From Mucilaginibacter sp. (lineage in GTDB: Bacteria > Bacteroidota > Bacteroidia > Sphingobacteriales > Sphingobacteriaceae), in the NCBI GenBank assembly GCA_028288315.1, contig JAQBNY010000192.1:1-20097 (forward strand): a stretch of 20,097 bases of DNA, written 5' to 3'. Under the pieces are notes generated by a model that saw nothing but the letters and a program-made list of their open reading frames with translations, searched no databases and was not told where the DNA came from. How positions within the stretch are numbered: the stretch's first letter is position 1; each line of letters opens with the position of its first letter. Positions 8,536-16,173 of this stretch are shown here, piece after piece. A program made the translations under genes and the position numbers.

Positions 8536-9471
8536 ATGAAAAATTCAAATGCAAATGCAACTTATAAGCCTAATTACTTTGAAGTTGCCCAGGGTGTATG
8601 GGGGTTAAAAACTGTTTTTGTAAATATTTACATGATCGGGATTAACAAAAATGATTGGGTGCTTGTTGATGCCGGACTTAAAGGATCTGCCAATAAGATA
8701 AAAGAAATGGCCGCAGATATTTTTGGCAATAATCCGCCAAAGGCAATTATACTTACTCATGGCCACTTTGATCATGTAGGCTCATTGGAGGCTTTATTAG
8801 ATTTATGGAACGTGCCCGTATTTGCCCACTCCCTTGAAATGCCATATCTAACCGGCATGTCTTCATATCCACCACCCGATCCCAGCGTTGGCGGTGGGTT
8901 GATGAGCCTGTTATCTGTCTTTTATCCAAAAGAACCAATAAATATTGGTGAACGTGTACATGCTTTAGAAAAAGATAGTAATATCCCATTTTTACCGGAT
9001 TGGAATTACATTAATACTCCAGGCCATACTCCGGGACATATCTCGTTATATCGTAAAAAAGACAGGTTACTTATTGCAGGAGATGCTTTTGTAACCACTA
9101 AACAAGAATCTGCATTTTCTGTAGCGAAGCAACAGAAAATAATATCAGGACCACCAAAATATTTTACACCTAACTGGATAGCGGCAAAAGCATCTGTCAT
9201 AAAGCTTCATAATCTTAATCCTGCCATTGCTGCTACAGGCCACGGAAAACCCATGTATGGCAAGGAGCTAAGCAAGGGACTAAATAAACTGGTTGAAAAT
9301 TTTGACAAAGTTGCTATCCCCGCTTATGGCCGTTATGTAGATAAGCCTGCAAAAACAAATAAAAAAGGAGTGCTATATGTACCACCATCACGAGTGAGCC
9401 CAACGCTTTTAGCTTCGATAATTGCCATTGCAGGAGTTATAACCTTTGCTTTTGTACGAAAGTTTAAATAA
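8536..9471 (+). CDS. Metallo-beta-lactamase-fold hydrolase with C-terminal membrane anchor
   Basis: A 311-residue MBL-fold hydrolase. The metal-binding HxHxDH motif is clear in THGHFDH (His75, His77, Asp79, His80), followed by the family's TPGHTPGH and LLIAGDA elements and a late GHGKP histidine. Members include glyoxalase II, lactonases and many unknown hydrolases; the substrate cannot be read here. The last 25 residues form a hydrophobic helix (about 290-306) ending in RKFK, which looks like a tail anchor. There is no N-terminal signal peptide. ATG 8536 is preferred because the in-frame TTG at 8479 would overlap the upstream gene and add an atypical N-terminus. It probably shares a transcript with the Rieske-FAD gene. 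Confidence 0.88.
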   Translation: MKNSNANATYKPNYFEVAQGVWGLKTVFVNIYMIGINKNDWVLVDAGLKGSANKIKEMAADIFGNNPPKAIILTHGHFDHVGSLEALLDLWNVPVFAHSLEMPYLTGMSSYPPPDPSVGGGLMSLLSVFYPKEPINIGERVHALEKDSNIPFLPDWNYINTPGHTPGHISLYRKKDRLLIAGDAFVTTKQESAFSVAKQQKIISGPPKYFTPNWIAAKASVIKLHNLNPAIAATGHGKPMYGKELSKGLNKLVENFDKVAIPAYGRYVDKPAKTNKKGVLYVPPSRVSPTLLASIIAIAGVITFAFVRKFK

Positions 9472-9501
9472 AAGCTTTTACAATTCGCTGTCTGGGTAGA
9501 A

Positions 9502-9543
9502 AGAATAAAGCCGCTTAATTTTTAATTAAAGCGGCTTTATTCT
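9502..9543. terminator. Bidirectional terminator between the MBL hydrolase and the carboxylesterase
   Basis: Perfect 15-bp arms AGAATAAAGCCGCTT (9502-9516) and AAGCGGCTTTATTCT (9529-9543) enclose a 12-nt AT loop. A/T-rich outer stems give each direction a U-rich trailing arm, suited to the two convergent genes. Confidence 0.85.
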
Positions 9544-9549
9544 ATTCAG

Positions 9550-11178
9550 CTACTTCATATACTCTTTATCAAGAAAAATATACCGGCCCCTTAACTGGGC
9601 GTTTTCCTTTTCTAAAACAGTTTTAACATCTATATTAATGAATGATACCGGGCTGCCTTTAGTATTGGCTGTCCACTTTGGTACACCTGCACCATTAGGG
9701 TTGCCGGTTTTAATAAAGTTGGCAAAGTATGTTTCCATTGTTTCAGATACTTTATAGTCGGCAGGTGTCCAGGCGTAAGTTTCATTGGTTGCCAGGTTAC
9801 CCATTGCATACTCAATTTCTGAAGCGTGCGATGCGCCGGCATATGGCTCAGGTAACTTGCTAACCGGTTTTGGTGTATCACTTTTATTTATGCCTCCCGC
9901 AAGGCCCGGTGTAGCGTTGCCCATTTTAGCCGTCATAGGTGGCCTCACTTTTGAAAACACGTAACGATATACAGGTTTACCACTTGTAAGTGCATGCTCG
10001 TTTGCCCATTTCCAGGTACTGTATGAAATAAAACGGTCACTCGCCAATTCTGTTGCAGATTTTATTACTTCTTCCTGCGTGTTGCCAGGGTATAATTTTG
10101 CAACCTCATCAGCTTTTTCAGCATAAAGCATTTTTAATTGTTTGGCGTAATTTTCAGGAGTTGGGGCATTACCATACATAACCGGCTGATAAGGTATCTC
10201 TGCCGAGTTCCATCCTACCAGCAATGGCACTTTAGCCTGCTCGCCGGCAGCAAATGATTCTACAGGCTTTTTGGTAAGAAAATAACCATCAACAGTTGCT
10301 GATGACATGGAAGGATTACCAGGCTTTGAAGCCTCATCCAACAATTTATCAGCAGGAATAGCACGTAATGCAGCTAATGTGGTAGCCCCTATCTTCTCGC
10401 CAAACTTCACACCATTGCTTTCTCCAACTGTAAGCGGTACGGCTGCTAAAGTAGGATTGATCATGGCACCGCTTTCGCCAATTGCGCCGTTAATTAAGTT
10501 TTTAGATAGTGGCGATACCATTTGTGCCGATACTGCAATTGAACCGGCAGATTCGCCCGCTATGGTAACGCGTTTAGGATCGCCGCCAAATGCCTCTATG
10601 TTTTTTTGCACCCAAAGCAAAGCCGCGTTCTGATCAAGCAAACCGTAGTTACCTGATGATTGATGAGCCGATTCTTTGGTCAGCTCCGGATGTGCTAAAA
10701 AGCCGAATACGCCCAATCGATAGTTTACTGTTAAAGCAATAATGCCTCTTTTGGCCATGCTTTCACCATCATAACGCCTTTCTGAGCCATCACCGGCTAA
10801 AAAACCGCCACCATAAAAGTAAACCAATACCGGCAGCTTTTCTTTTGATGGCTTTGCCGGGACCCAAACGTTCAGATACAGGCAATCTTCGCTCATGCCC
10901 GGTGTACGGAAACCCATATCCCCATACACCTTCTTTTGCATGGGGTTATACCCAAATGCATCGCATTTGCGTACACCTGCCCAGTTATTCACCGGCTGTG
11001 GTTCTTTCCAGCGCATATCACCTATTGGTGGCTGTGCAAATGGGATACCCTTAAAACTATGTACTCCTGATTTTTCGGTTACCCCCTCTAACATACCGTT
11101 AGCAATTTTAACCTGCATTTGCGCGAAAGCTAATATACAGGTCAATTGTGCAAGCAAGAATACAATTAGTTTTTTCAT
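9550..11178 (-). CDS. Secreted type-B carboxylesterase (para-nitrobenzyl-esterase-like)
   Basis: A 542-residue alpha/beta-hydrolase exported by a signal peptide (residues 1-19, cleavage before Gln20). Family members hydrolyse carboxylic esters; the natural substrate is unknown. It shows the EDCLYLNVW signature at 97-105, the oxyanion-hole GGGF at 123-126, the nucleophile elbow GESAGS with Ser210, the acid position Glu327 in LLVGWNSAEI (family NxDEG), and His451 in GASHASEIEY. The catalytic triad therefore appears complete. Length is normal for the family. It is a single-gene unit that converges on the MBL hydrolase and diverges from the SelW-like gene. I see no convincing -7 box upstream; the closest is TATATTTT near 11222-11229 on the minus strand. 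Confidence 0.9.
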   Translation of the reverse strand: MKKLIVFLLAQLTCILAFAQMQVKIANGMLEGVTEKSGVHSFKGIPFAQPPIGDMRWKEPQPVNNWAGVRKCDAFGYNPMQKKVYGDMGFRTPGMSEDCLYLNVWVPAKPSKEKLPVLVYFYGGGFLAGDGSERRYDGESMAKRGIIALTVNYRLGVFGFLAHPELTKESAHQSSGNYGLLDQNAALLWVQKNIEAFGGDPKRVTIAGESAGSIAVSAQMVSPLSKNLINGAIGESGAMINPTLAAVPLTVGESNGVKFGEKIGATTLAALRAIPADKLLDEASKPGNPSMSSATVDGYFLTKKPVESFAAGEQAKVPLLVGWNSAEIPYQPVMYGNAPTPENYAKQLKMLYAEKADEVAKLYPGNTQEEVIKSATELASDRFISYSTWKWANEHALTSGKPVYRYVFSKVRPPMTAKMGNATPGLAGGINKSDTPKPVSKLPEPYAGASHASEIEYAMGNLATNETYAWTPADYKVSETMETYFANFIKTGNPNGAGVPKWTANTKGSPVSFINIDVKTVLEKENAQLRGRYIFLDKEYMK

Positions 11179-11290
11179 GGTTATCTTGAATTAGTTGTGT
11201 TAAGCTGATGAATGTAGAAAAAAATATATTGAGGCACAATTATTATGTCATTATGATACATTGCACAACAATATCCTTTACTTTTATGAC

Positions 11291-11578
11291 ATGAAACCAA
11301 CCATTACCATTGAATATTGCCCAAAATGCAACTGGTTAATGCGGGCGGCCTATATGGCGCAGGAACTGCTTACCACCTTTAGCTACGACGTATATGGCGT
11401 AACCCTGCAACCCAGCGAAACATCAGGCAAATACAATGTTAGAATTGATGAGGTAGTTATATTTGACCGTAAAGAACAGGGGCGTTTCCCTGAAATAAAG
11501 GAGCTAAAGCAATTAGTACGTGATGTGGTTAATCCTGAAAAAAGCCTTGGCCATTCAGATAAGCCCAACGATGCTTAA
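11291..11578 (+). CDS. SelW/SelT/SelH-family CxxC protein (Rdx-like)
   Basis: A 95-residue thioredoxin-like protein. It opens with a beta strand and the redox motif CPKC (Cys10, Cys13), the Cys version of the eukaryotic CxxU selenoprotein motif. Further on come the FDRKEQGRFPEIKELKQLVRD elements usual in bacterial members, where the phrase GxFP precedes the last helix. Members are thought to act in thiol redox balance, but the bacterial role is not established. ATG 11291 is preferred to an in-frame TTG at 11261 because the shorter form matches family length. A near -7 box (TACTTTTA, one mismatch) ends 4 nt before the ATG. The Rrf2 gene follows after 58 bp with no terminator seen between. Confidence 0.83.
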   Translation: MKPTITIEYCPKCNWLMRAAYMAQELLTTFSYDVYGVTLQPSETSGKYNVRIDEVVIFDRKEQGRFPEIKELKQLVRDVVNPEKSLGHSDKPNDA

Positions 11579-11581
11579 TTT

Positions 11582-11620
11582 TTACACATTATGCTTAACA
11601 AATTTGTTTGTGTAACTTTG
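11582..11620 (+). promoter_or_regulatory. Promoter and possible operator of the Rrf2 regulator gene
   Basis: A perfect -7 box TAACTTTG lies at 11613-11620, 16 nt before ATG 11637. A 7-bp inverted repeat TTACACA (11582-11588) / TGTGTAA (11609-11615) overlaps its left edge, and a 10-bp palindrome ACAAATTTGT (11598-11607) lies between the arms. This fits autoregulation by the Rrf2 protein, which is common in the family. The -33 element is not clear. Binding is inferred. Confidence 0.55.
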
Positions 11621-11636
11621 TGAATTATTTTAGTAG

Positions 11637-12071
11637 ATGCTATCCAAAAAAACGAAATACGCAATTAAGGCACTTGTGGTAATGGGTAAAAACATGGACC
11701 AGCCGCCCATGCAAATATCAAAAATTGCTGAACTGGAAAAAATACCCAAAAAATTTCTGGAGCAAATACTGCTTGACCTGCGTAACGCAGGTTTCTTATA
11801 TAGTAAAAAGGGGGCTGGCGGTGGCTACAGCCTCAATAAAGACCCTAAAGACATATACCTGGTTAATATAATGCGCATTACAGACGGGCCTATAGCAATG
11901 GTACCTTGCGCCAGCTTAAATTTTTATCACCGTTGTGATGAGTGCCATCAGGAACTTACCTGTGGCATTCGCGATGTGTTTATTGAAGTGCGTGATGCCT
12001 CACTTAAAATACTTTCTGAAACCAGCATAGCCGATATTATAGCAAGAGAAACAAACTTAATAAATCTATAA
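11637..12071 (+). CDS. Rrf2-family transcriptional regulator with a four-cysteine cluster
   Basis: A 144-residue winged-helix DNA-binding protein. The N-terminal LSKKTKYAIKAL, the recognition-helix region KIPKKFLEQILLDLRNAG and the wing KKGAGGGYSL are textbook Rrf2 features. The sensor part has Cys91, Cys100, Cys103 and Cys109. IscR and NsrR use three cysteines with C-x5-7-C-x5-7-C spacing; the pattern here (x8, x2, x5) differs but still suggests an Fe-S or redox sensor. The start ATG 11637 has its own promoter. Its targets are unknown: its upstream partner is a CxxC redox protein, and the downstream gene is convergent. Confidence 0.88.
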   Translation: MLSKKTKYAIKALVVMGKNMDQPPMQISKIAELEKIPKKFLEQILLDLRNAGFLYSKKGAGGGYSLNKDPKDIYLVNIMRITDGPIAMVPCASLNFYHRCDECHQELTCGIRDVFIEVRDASLKILSETSIADIIARETNLINL

Positions 12072-12099
12072 ATCCTAAAGAAATACATTTGCCTGCTAA

Positions 12100-12819
12100 T
12101 TAAGCATCAAATTTTTCAAGCAGCTTCAATAGCGTTTCAAAATCTTTAGGATAAGGTGCATGTACTGTAATATCCTCGCCGTTAAGCAGCTTAAAGGTTA
12201 CCTCATATGCATGCAAGGCAAAACGTTTCATTATTGGCAGTTCTTCCTGGTCTTTCCCTAAATGGTATTTACGTTTAATTTTAGACAAAAAAACCGGTTG
12301 GCCTTTATACATATCATCCCCGGCAATTGATGCCCGCTGAGTAGCTAAATGGATACGGATCTGGTGCATTCTGCCCGTAACCGGCCTGCACTCTACCAAT
12401 GTATAGTGTTTAAAGTATTTTAGCGACTGAAACCAGGTTTCGGCACGTTTACCTTCCTGCCTGCTTATAGTTACATTACCTTTGCCCACGTTTAGTATTG
12501 GCAAATCTATCAATAGCTCTTCAAAAACGTGTGTACCATCAATAATGGCATGATATACCTTCTTCACCTTACGTTTTTCGAATTGCATGGAAACGGTACG
12601 ATAAGCTTCGGGGTTTTTAGCTATTATGAGCGCACCTGATGTTTCTTTATCCAGGCGATGACATATCTGGGCGTCATCGGTATATTGTTTTGCCAAACGC
12701 AGCATATTAATCTCGCCGCCCTCACGTTCATCAAGCGAACTGATGAATGGCGGTTTATTAACCACAATTATATCATCATCTTCAAATAAGATCAGGTCGG
12801 CAAACTTTGGAAACTTCAT
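12100..12819 (-). CDS. RluA-family RNA pseudouridine synthase
   Basis: A 239-residue enzyme that isomerises specific uridines to pseudouridine in rRNA or tRNA. It shows NKP at 21-23, the catalytic motif HRLDKETSG at 54-62 with Asp57, and the GRMHQIRIH motif typical of RluA/RluC/RluD. There is no S4 domain at the N-terminus, so it is a compact catalytic form; the target site cannot be predicted. ATG 12819 is preferred to an in-frame TTG at 12828, because the TTG is the end of a perfect -7 box and the ATG lies only 6 nt after the box. It converges on the Rrf2 gene with 28 bp between stop codons and no clear terminator. Confidence 0.92.
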   Translation of the reverse strand: MKFPKFADLILFEDDDIIVVNKPPFISSLDEREGGEINMLRLAKQYTDDAQICHRLDKETSGALIIAKNPEAYRTVSMQFEKRKVKKVYHAIIDGTHVFEELLIDLPILNVGKGNVTISRQEGKRAETWFQSLKYFKHYTLVECRPVTGRMHQIRIHLATQRASIAGDDMYKGQPVFLSKIKRKYHLGKDQEELPIMKRFALHAYEVTFKLLNGEDITVHAPYPKDFETLLKLLEKFDA

Positions 12820-12825
12820 AGCCGA

Positions 12826-12833
12826 CAAAAATA
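12826..12833 (-). promoter_or_regulatory. -7 promoter box of the pseudouridine synthase gene
   Basis: On the minus strand TATTTTTG matches TAnnTTTG exactly and ends 6 nt before ATG 12819, predicting a leader of only a few nucleotides. No clear -33 TTG is seen 17-23 bp upstream. Confidence 0.5.
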
Positions 12834-12988
12834 CGGTTTATTAATTTAACCTGATATATTGGTTTAGTTATTGTCTGCTTACCGGCTAATTTTACCCAAT
12901 GCGCCTAAGTGGAGCGAATGGTGAATCAAACAAAATTTATTCACTTCTGTTAAACCATTATATCAACGTATACCTTAATAAAAACACC

Positions 12989-13366
12989 ATGAGCACTTCA
13001 AAAAAACAACCAGAAGAAAAGGGCTTCTTTGAAAAAATAAAAGAATCTATAGAAGAACTTTGGGATGGTACAAAAGATACCGCCGAAGACCTGAAAGAGA
13101 AAGCCGAAGATAAGTTTGATGATCTGAAAGAGAAAGTAACTGTCAAAAAAGCAACAGCAAATAAAAGGGCTGCCGGTGCTAAAATTGTCGCTAAAAAAGC
13201 TTCCGGTGCTAAAACCCCTGTTGCTAAAAAGGTTACTGATGCTAAAAGCACTGTCGCTAAAAAAGCTACCGGTGTTAAAAGTCCTGTCGCTAAAAAGGCT
13301 ACCAGTACCAAAAGCACTGTTGCTAAAAAAACCACTGGCGCTAAAAAAACATCTGCAACCCACTAG
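12989..13366 (+). CDS. Histone-H1-like Lys/Ala-rich repeat protein
   Basis: A 125-residue low-complexity protein. Residues 11-50 are a charged, acidic, amphipathic helical region. Residues 52-125 are a very basic tail of Lys, Ala, Thr, Ser and Val, including about four and a half copies of an 11-residue unit of the form VAKKATGAKSP. Tails of this type occur in bacterial H1-like proteins such as AlgP and the chlamydial Hc proteins and are thought to bind DNA; that role here is an inference. The start at ATG 12989 is chosen over ATG 12899 because the extra 30 residues look unlike the rest and leave no leader. There is no export signal. Long apparent frames on the other strand and frames are shadows of the repeats. 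Confidence 0.72.
   Translation: MSTSKKQPEEKGFFEKIKESIEELWDGTKDTAEDLKEKAEDKFDDLKEKVTVKKATANKRAAGAKIVAKKASGAKTPVAKKVTDAKSTVAKKATGVKSPVAKKATSTKSTVAKKTTGAKKTSATH
13187..13348 (+). repeat. Coding 33-bp tandem repeats in the H1-like gene
   Basis: Units begin at 13187, 13220, 13253, 13286 and 13319 (the last partial), each starting GTYGCTAAAAA. Each encodes 11 residues. The fifth and sixth lysine codons are nearly constant, while the unit ends alternate between TP/SP and ST. Confidence 0.9.
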
Positions 13367-13416
13367 AATAAAAGTAGCTGCTGACAATAAGCAGCTTAAC
13401 AATTTCCAAGGAGAGG

Positions 13417-13467
13417 TTCAGCAAATAAAAGGCGTTTCTGAATCAGAAACGCCTTTTATTTGCTGAA
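13417..13467. terminator. Long perfect hairpin terminator after the H1-like gene
   Basis: Two 24-bp arms (13417-13440 and 13444-13467) are perfect reverse complements around the loop AAT. The GC-rich core is GGCGTTTCTG. A T-rich run sits inside the right arm (GCCTTTTATTTG). It starts 50 nt after the stop codon and is unusually long for a simple terminator. Confidence 0.8.
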
Positions 13468-13604
13468 TTTTAAACTACTATTCCAACTTCTTCAACTTAT
13501 CTAAATCTCGCTCGTATGCTTTAATGCCAAAGCCTTATATATTAAAGCTTTTAACTAACCGGAAGATTTTTTACTTTCGACCCAATCAGATTATATAACC
13601 AACC

Positions 13605-15020
13605 ATGAGAAGAAGGCAATTTATTAGCACCGGTACAATACTGGGTGCAAGTGTATTTTTAAGTAAACTATCTATTGCAGCCGATACCACATTCCCTACA
13701 GTAAGGATACCTGCTGCGCAAAGAAAATTTACCAGCAAACTGGTTGAACAGGCTATAAAAGAGTTCAAATCAAAAGTTAAGAACCCTGAACTGGGCTGGC
13801 TGTTTGAAAATTGTTTCCCTAATACATTAGATACTACCGTAACCTATAGAGCAACTGATGGCAAGCCCGACACTTATGTTATTACAGGTGATATTGATGC
13901 CATGTGGCTGCGCGATAGCAGTGCGCAGGTTTGGCCGTACCTTGCCTTTATTAATAAGGATGCCGAACTTAAAAAGTTGGTAGCCGGTGTAATTAACCGC
14001 CAGGCAACCTGTATACTTCGCGATTCTTATGCCAATGCTTTTTATGACGACCCTGCAAAAGTTGGCGAATGGAAAAATGATGTTACCAAAATGAAACCCG
14101 GCCTGCACGAACGCAAATGGGAAATTGACTCGTTATGCTACCCTATCCGCCTGGCATATAAATACTGGAAACTTACCGGCGATGCTTCTCCGTTTGATGC
14201 CAAATGGAAAACATCCATACAAAGCACACTTAAAACTTTTAAAGAACAGCAACGCAAAGAAAACGACGGCCCCTATTCTTTTCAACGTACAACATCATGG
14301 GCAACTGATGGCGTACCAATGAATGGCTTTGGCTACCCTGTAAAACCTGTAGGATTAATATGTTCCGCTTTCCGCCCGAGTGATGATGCAACAATTTATT
14401 CATTCCTGGTGCCATCAAACTTTTTCGCGGTTACCAGTTTAAAACAGGCTGCAGAAATGGTAATGGTAATATTAAAAGACACTGCTTTAGCTGCTGAGCT
14501 AAACGCATTGGCCACAGAGGTTAACACCGCTTTGCAAAAACATGCCGTTATTAACCATCCTGATTATGGCAAAGTTTATGCTTACGAGGTGAACGGTTTT
14601 GGCAGCTTCAATTTAATGGATGATGCCAATGTACCAAGCCTTTTAGGTATGCCTTACCTGGATGCCATTAAAAACACCGACCCGGTTTACATTAACACCC
14701 GTAAAATGCTGCTATCGCTTAACAACCCCTTCTTTTTTAAAGGTACGGCAGGTGAAGGGATTGGCGGGCCGCACATTGGTAAAGACATGATATGGCCCAT
14801 TAGTATTATTATTCGTGCTTTAACCAGTAACGATGATGCGGAGATAAAACAATGCATTGAAACTTTAAGAAAAACACATGGAGGCACAGGCTTTATGCAT
14901 GAATCCTTCCACAAAAACGATCCTACAAAATTCACTCGCAAATGGTTTGCCTGGGCCAATACCCTGTTTGGTGAACTGCTTTGGGAAACATACACAACAA
15001 AGCCACAATTGCTGGCATAA
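13605..15020 (+). CDS. GH125 exo-alpha-1,6-mannosidase (formerly DUF1237)
   Basis: A 471-residue exported glycosidase. GH125 enzymes are metal-independent inverting exo-alpha-1,6-mannosidases that remove mannose from alpha-mannan or N-glycan backbones. Family landmarks are GDIDAMWLRDSSAQ at 95-108, the SAFRPSDDATIYSF stretch at 254-267, VPSNFFAV after it, and GFMHESFH near 430-437. Recalling the Clostridium perfringens enzyme (catalytic Asp220 and Glu393), both would align here with a constant offset of 40, to Asp260 and Glu433. The N-terminus MRRRQFIS plus a hydrophobic stretch looks like a Tat or Sec signal ending near AAD at 25-27. The GH76 gene starts 12 bp downstream, so the two form an operon. 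No perfect -7 box is seen upstream; TACTTTCG at 13572-13579 is one mismatch off. Confidence 0.92.
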   Translation: MRRRQFISTGTILGASVFLSKLSIAADTTFPTVRIPAAQRKFTSKLVEQAIKEFKSKVKNPELGWLFENCFPNTLDTTVTYRATDGKPDTYVITGDIDAMWLRDSSAQVWPYLAFINKDAELKKLVAGVINRQATCILRDSYANAFYDDPAKVGEWKNDVTKMKPGLHERKWEIDSLCYPIRLAYKYWKLTGDASPFDAKWKTSIQSTLKTFKEQQRKENDGPYSFQRTTSWATDGVPMNGFGYPVKPVGLICSAFRPSDDATIYSFLVPSNFFAVTSLKQAAEMVMVILKDTALAAELNALATEVNTALQKHAVINHPDYGKVYAYEVNGFGSFNLMDDANVPSLLGMPYLDAIKNTDPVYINTRKMLLSLNNPFFFKGTAGEGIGGPHIGKDMIWPISIIIRALTSNDDAEIKQCIETLRKTHGGTGFMHESFHKNDPTKFTRKWFAWANTLFGELLWETYTTKPQLLA

Positions 15021-15032
15021 ACATTTGAACCT

Positions 15033-16109
15033 ATGAAATGTCTGCCATTAACTATAATACTGGGTTTTGCTATGGGTTTCAGTTCCGTAGCGCAAACCAT
15101 AGATTATAAGAGCCGCATAGAAACCATCAATAAAAATATTTACAATAATTTTTATGATAAACCGGCGAATCTTTATTTAGAAACCAATAGCACCGCAGCT
15201 AACAAAGGCAATCATTCCTTTTTATGGCCATTATGCGCATTACTGCAGGCCGCAAATGAGCAGGAAGTGTTAGAGCCATCTAAACAGTATATTGCTCCTG
15301 TAATGAAAGCTATAGACCAGTATTACTCGGATCATGCCCCTGCACCGGCTTACCAGGCCATGGTGGTAAAAGAAAAAACAGATCCAAGGTTTTATGATGA
15401 CAATGAATGGATAGCGATTGCTTTAATGGATGCTTACGACCGCACCCATAATAAACAATACCTGGAAACTTCAAAAATGATTTATCGTTTTTTGTTAACT
15501 GGTCATGACCAGGTTGCCGGCGGTGGATTTTATTGGGAAGAAGGAAACTTCAAAAGCAAAAATACCTGCTCAAACGGACCGGGAATACTGGTAGCCTTAC
15601 GTTTGTACCAGGCAACTAAACAAAAATCTTATCTGGATACGGCTATCTCCGTTTACAACTGGACAAAGAAGAACTTGTTATCGCCAAAGGGCGCTTATTT
15701 TGATAATATTAACCTGCCCTCATTGAAAATTGATTCGGCTTTGTATACTTATAACGCGGGTACCATGCTACAATCTGGCGTGGTATTATATAACATTACC
15801 CATAACAAAAAATACCTGGGCGATGCCATTGGCGTGGCAGATGCATCAGTAAAGCAATTTTACAAGAATGGCAAACTGCCGGGTAACTACTGGTTTAATG
15901 CCGTATTGATACGTGGTTATATGGAATTGTATAAAGTTGAAAAAGACAAAAAACGTCTTCAATTTATTATTGATGATGCTAACCGTATTTGGAATGAGGA
16001 GAGGGACGAGGAGAATCTGTTAGGTAAAAAGAAAACAAAAAGCCTGATAGATCAATCGGCCATGATTGAAATTTATGCCAGACTGCAAAAATTACAGATG
16101 AATAAATAA
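15033..16109 (+). CDS. GH76 endo-alpha-1,6-mannanase
   Basis: A 358-residue (alpha/alpha)6-barrel enzyme. GH76 endo-mannanases cut the alpha-1,6-mannan backbone of yeast-type mannan. The catalytic Asp-Asp pair is visible as YDDNEW at 121-126 (Asp122/Asp123), matching the family's DD motif. Other marks are GGGFYWEEGN and YNAGTML. A signal peptide covers residues 1-20 (SSVAQ), so it is likely periplasmic or surface-held; there is no lipobox cysteine at the cleavage site. With the GH125 gene 12 bp upstream, endo and exo activities would together turn alpha-1,6-mannan into mannose. The operon ends at a hairpin terminator and has no SusC/D pair or regulator nearby. Confidence 0.9.
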   Translation: MKCLPLTIILGFAMGFSSVAQTIDYKSRIETINKNIYNNFYDKPANLYLETNSTAANKGNHSFLWPLCALLQAANEQEVLEPSKQYIAPVMKAIDQYYSDHAPAPAYQAMVVKEKTDPRFYDDNEWIAIALMDAYDRTHNKQYLETSKMIYRFLLTGHDQVAGGGFYWEEGNFKSKNTCSNGPGILVALRLYQATKQKSYLDTAISVYNWTKKNLLSPKGAYFDNINLPSLKIDSALYTYNAGTMLQSGVVLYNITHNKKYLGDAIGVADASVKQFYKNGKLPGNYWFNAVLIRGYMELYKVEKDKKRLQFIIDDANRIWNEERDEENLLGKKKTKSLIDQSAMIEIYARLQKLQMNK

Positions 16110-16125
16110 ATTATCCACATTCTTA

Positions 16126-16160
16126 AACAACCAGGCCCGGCAAAACCGGGCTTGGTTGTT
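16126..16160. terminator. Bidirectional terminator between the mannanase operon and the fasciclin gene
   Basis: 15-bp arms AACAACCAGGCCCGG and CCGGGCTTGGTTGTT with a single G-U pair and the loop CAAAA. It lies between convergent genes. Confidence 0.85.
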
Positions 16161-16173
16161 ACATGTTTGTATG

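Noticed and set aside
11261..11290. TTG start for the SelW-like protein
   Set aside because: It adds ten residues not typical of the family, and a near -7 box lies inside this stretch.
13187..13348. 33-bp repeats as a CRISPR-like array
   Set aside because: The repeats are contiguous with no unique spacers and encode an in-frame 11-residue protein repeat.
12958..13466. Long open frames on both strands over the H1-like gene
   Set aside because: They arise because the 33-bp repeat lacks stops in several frames. The predicted products are low-complexity mirrors of the Lys/Ala repeat with no promoter or domain.
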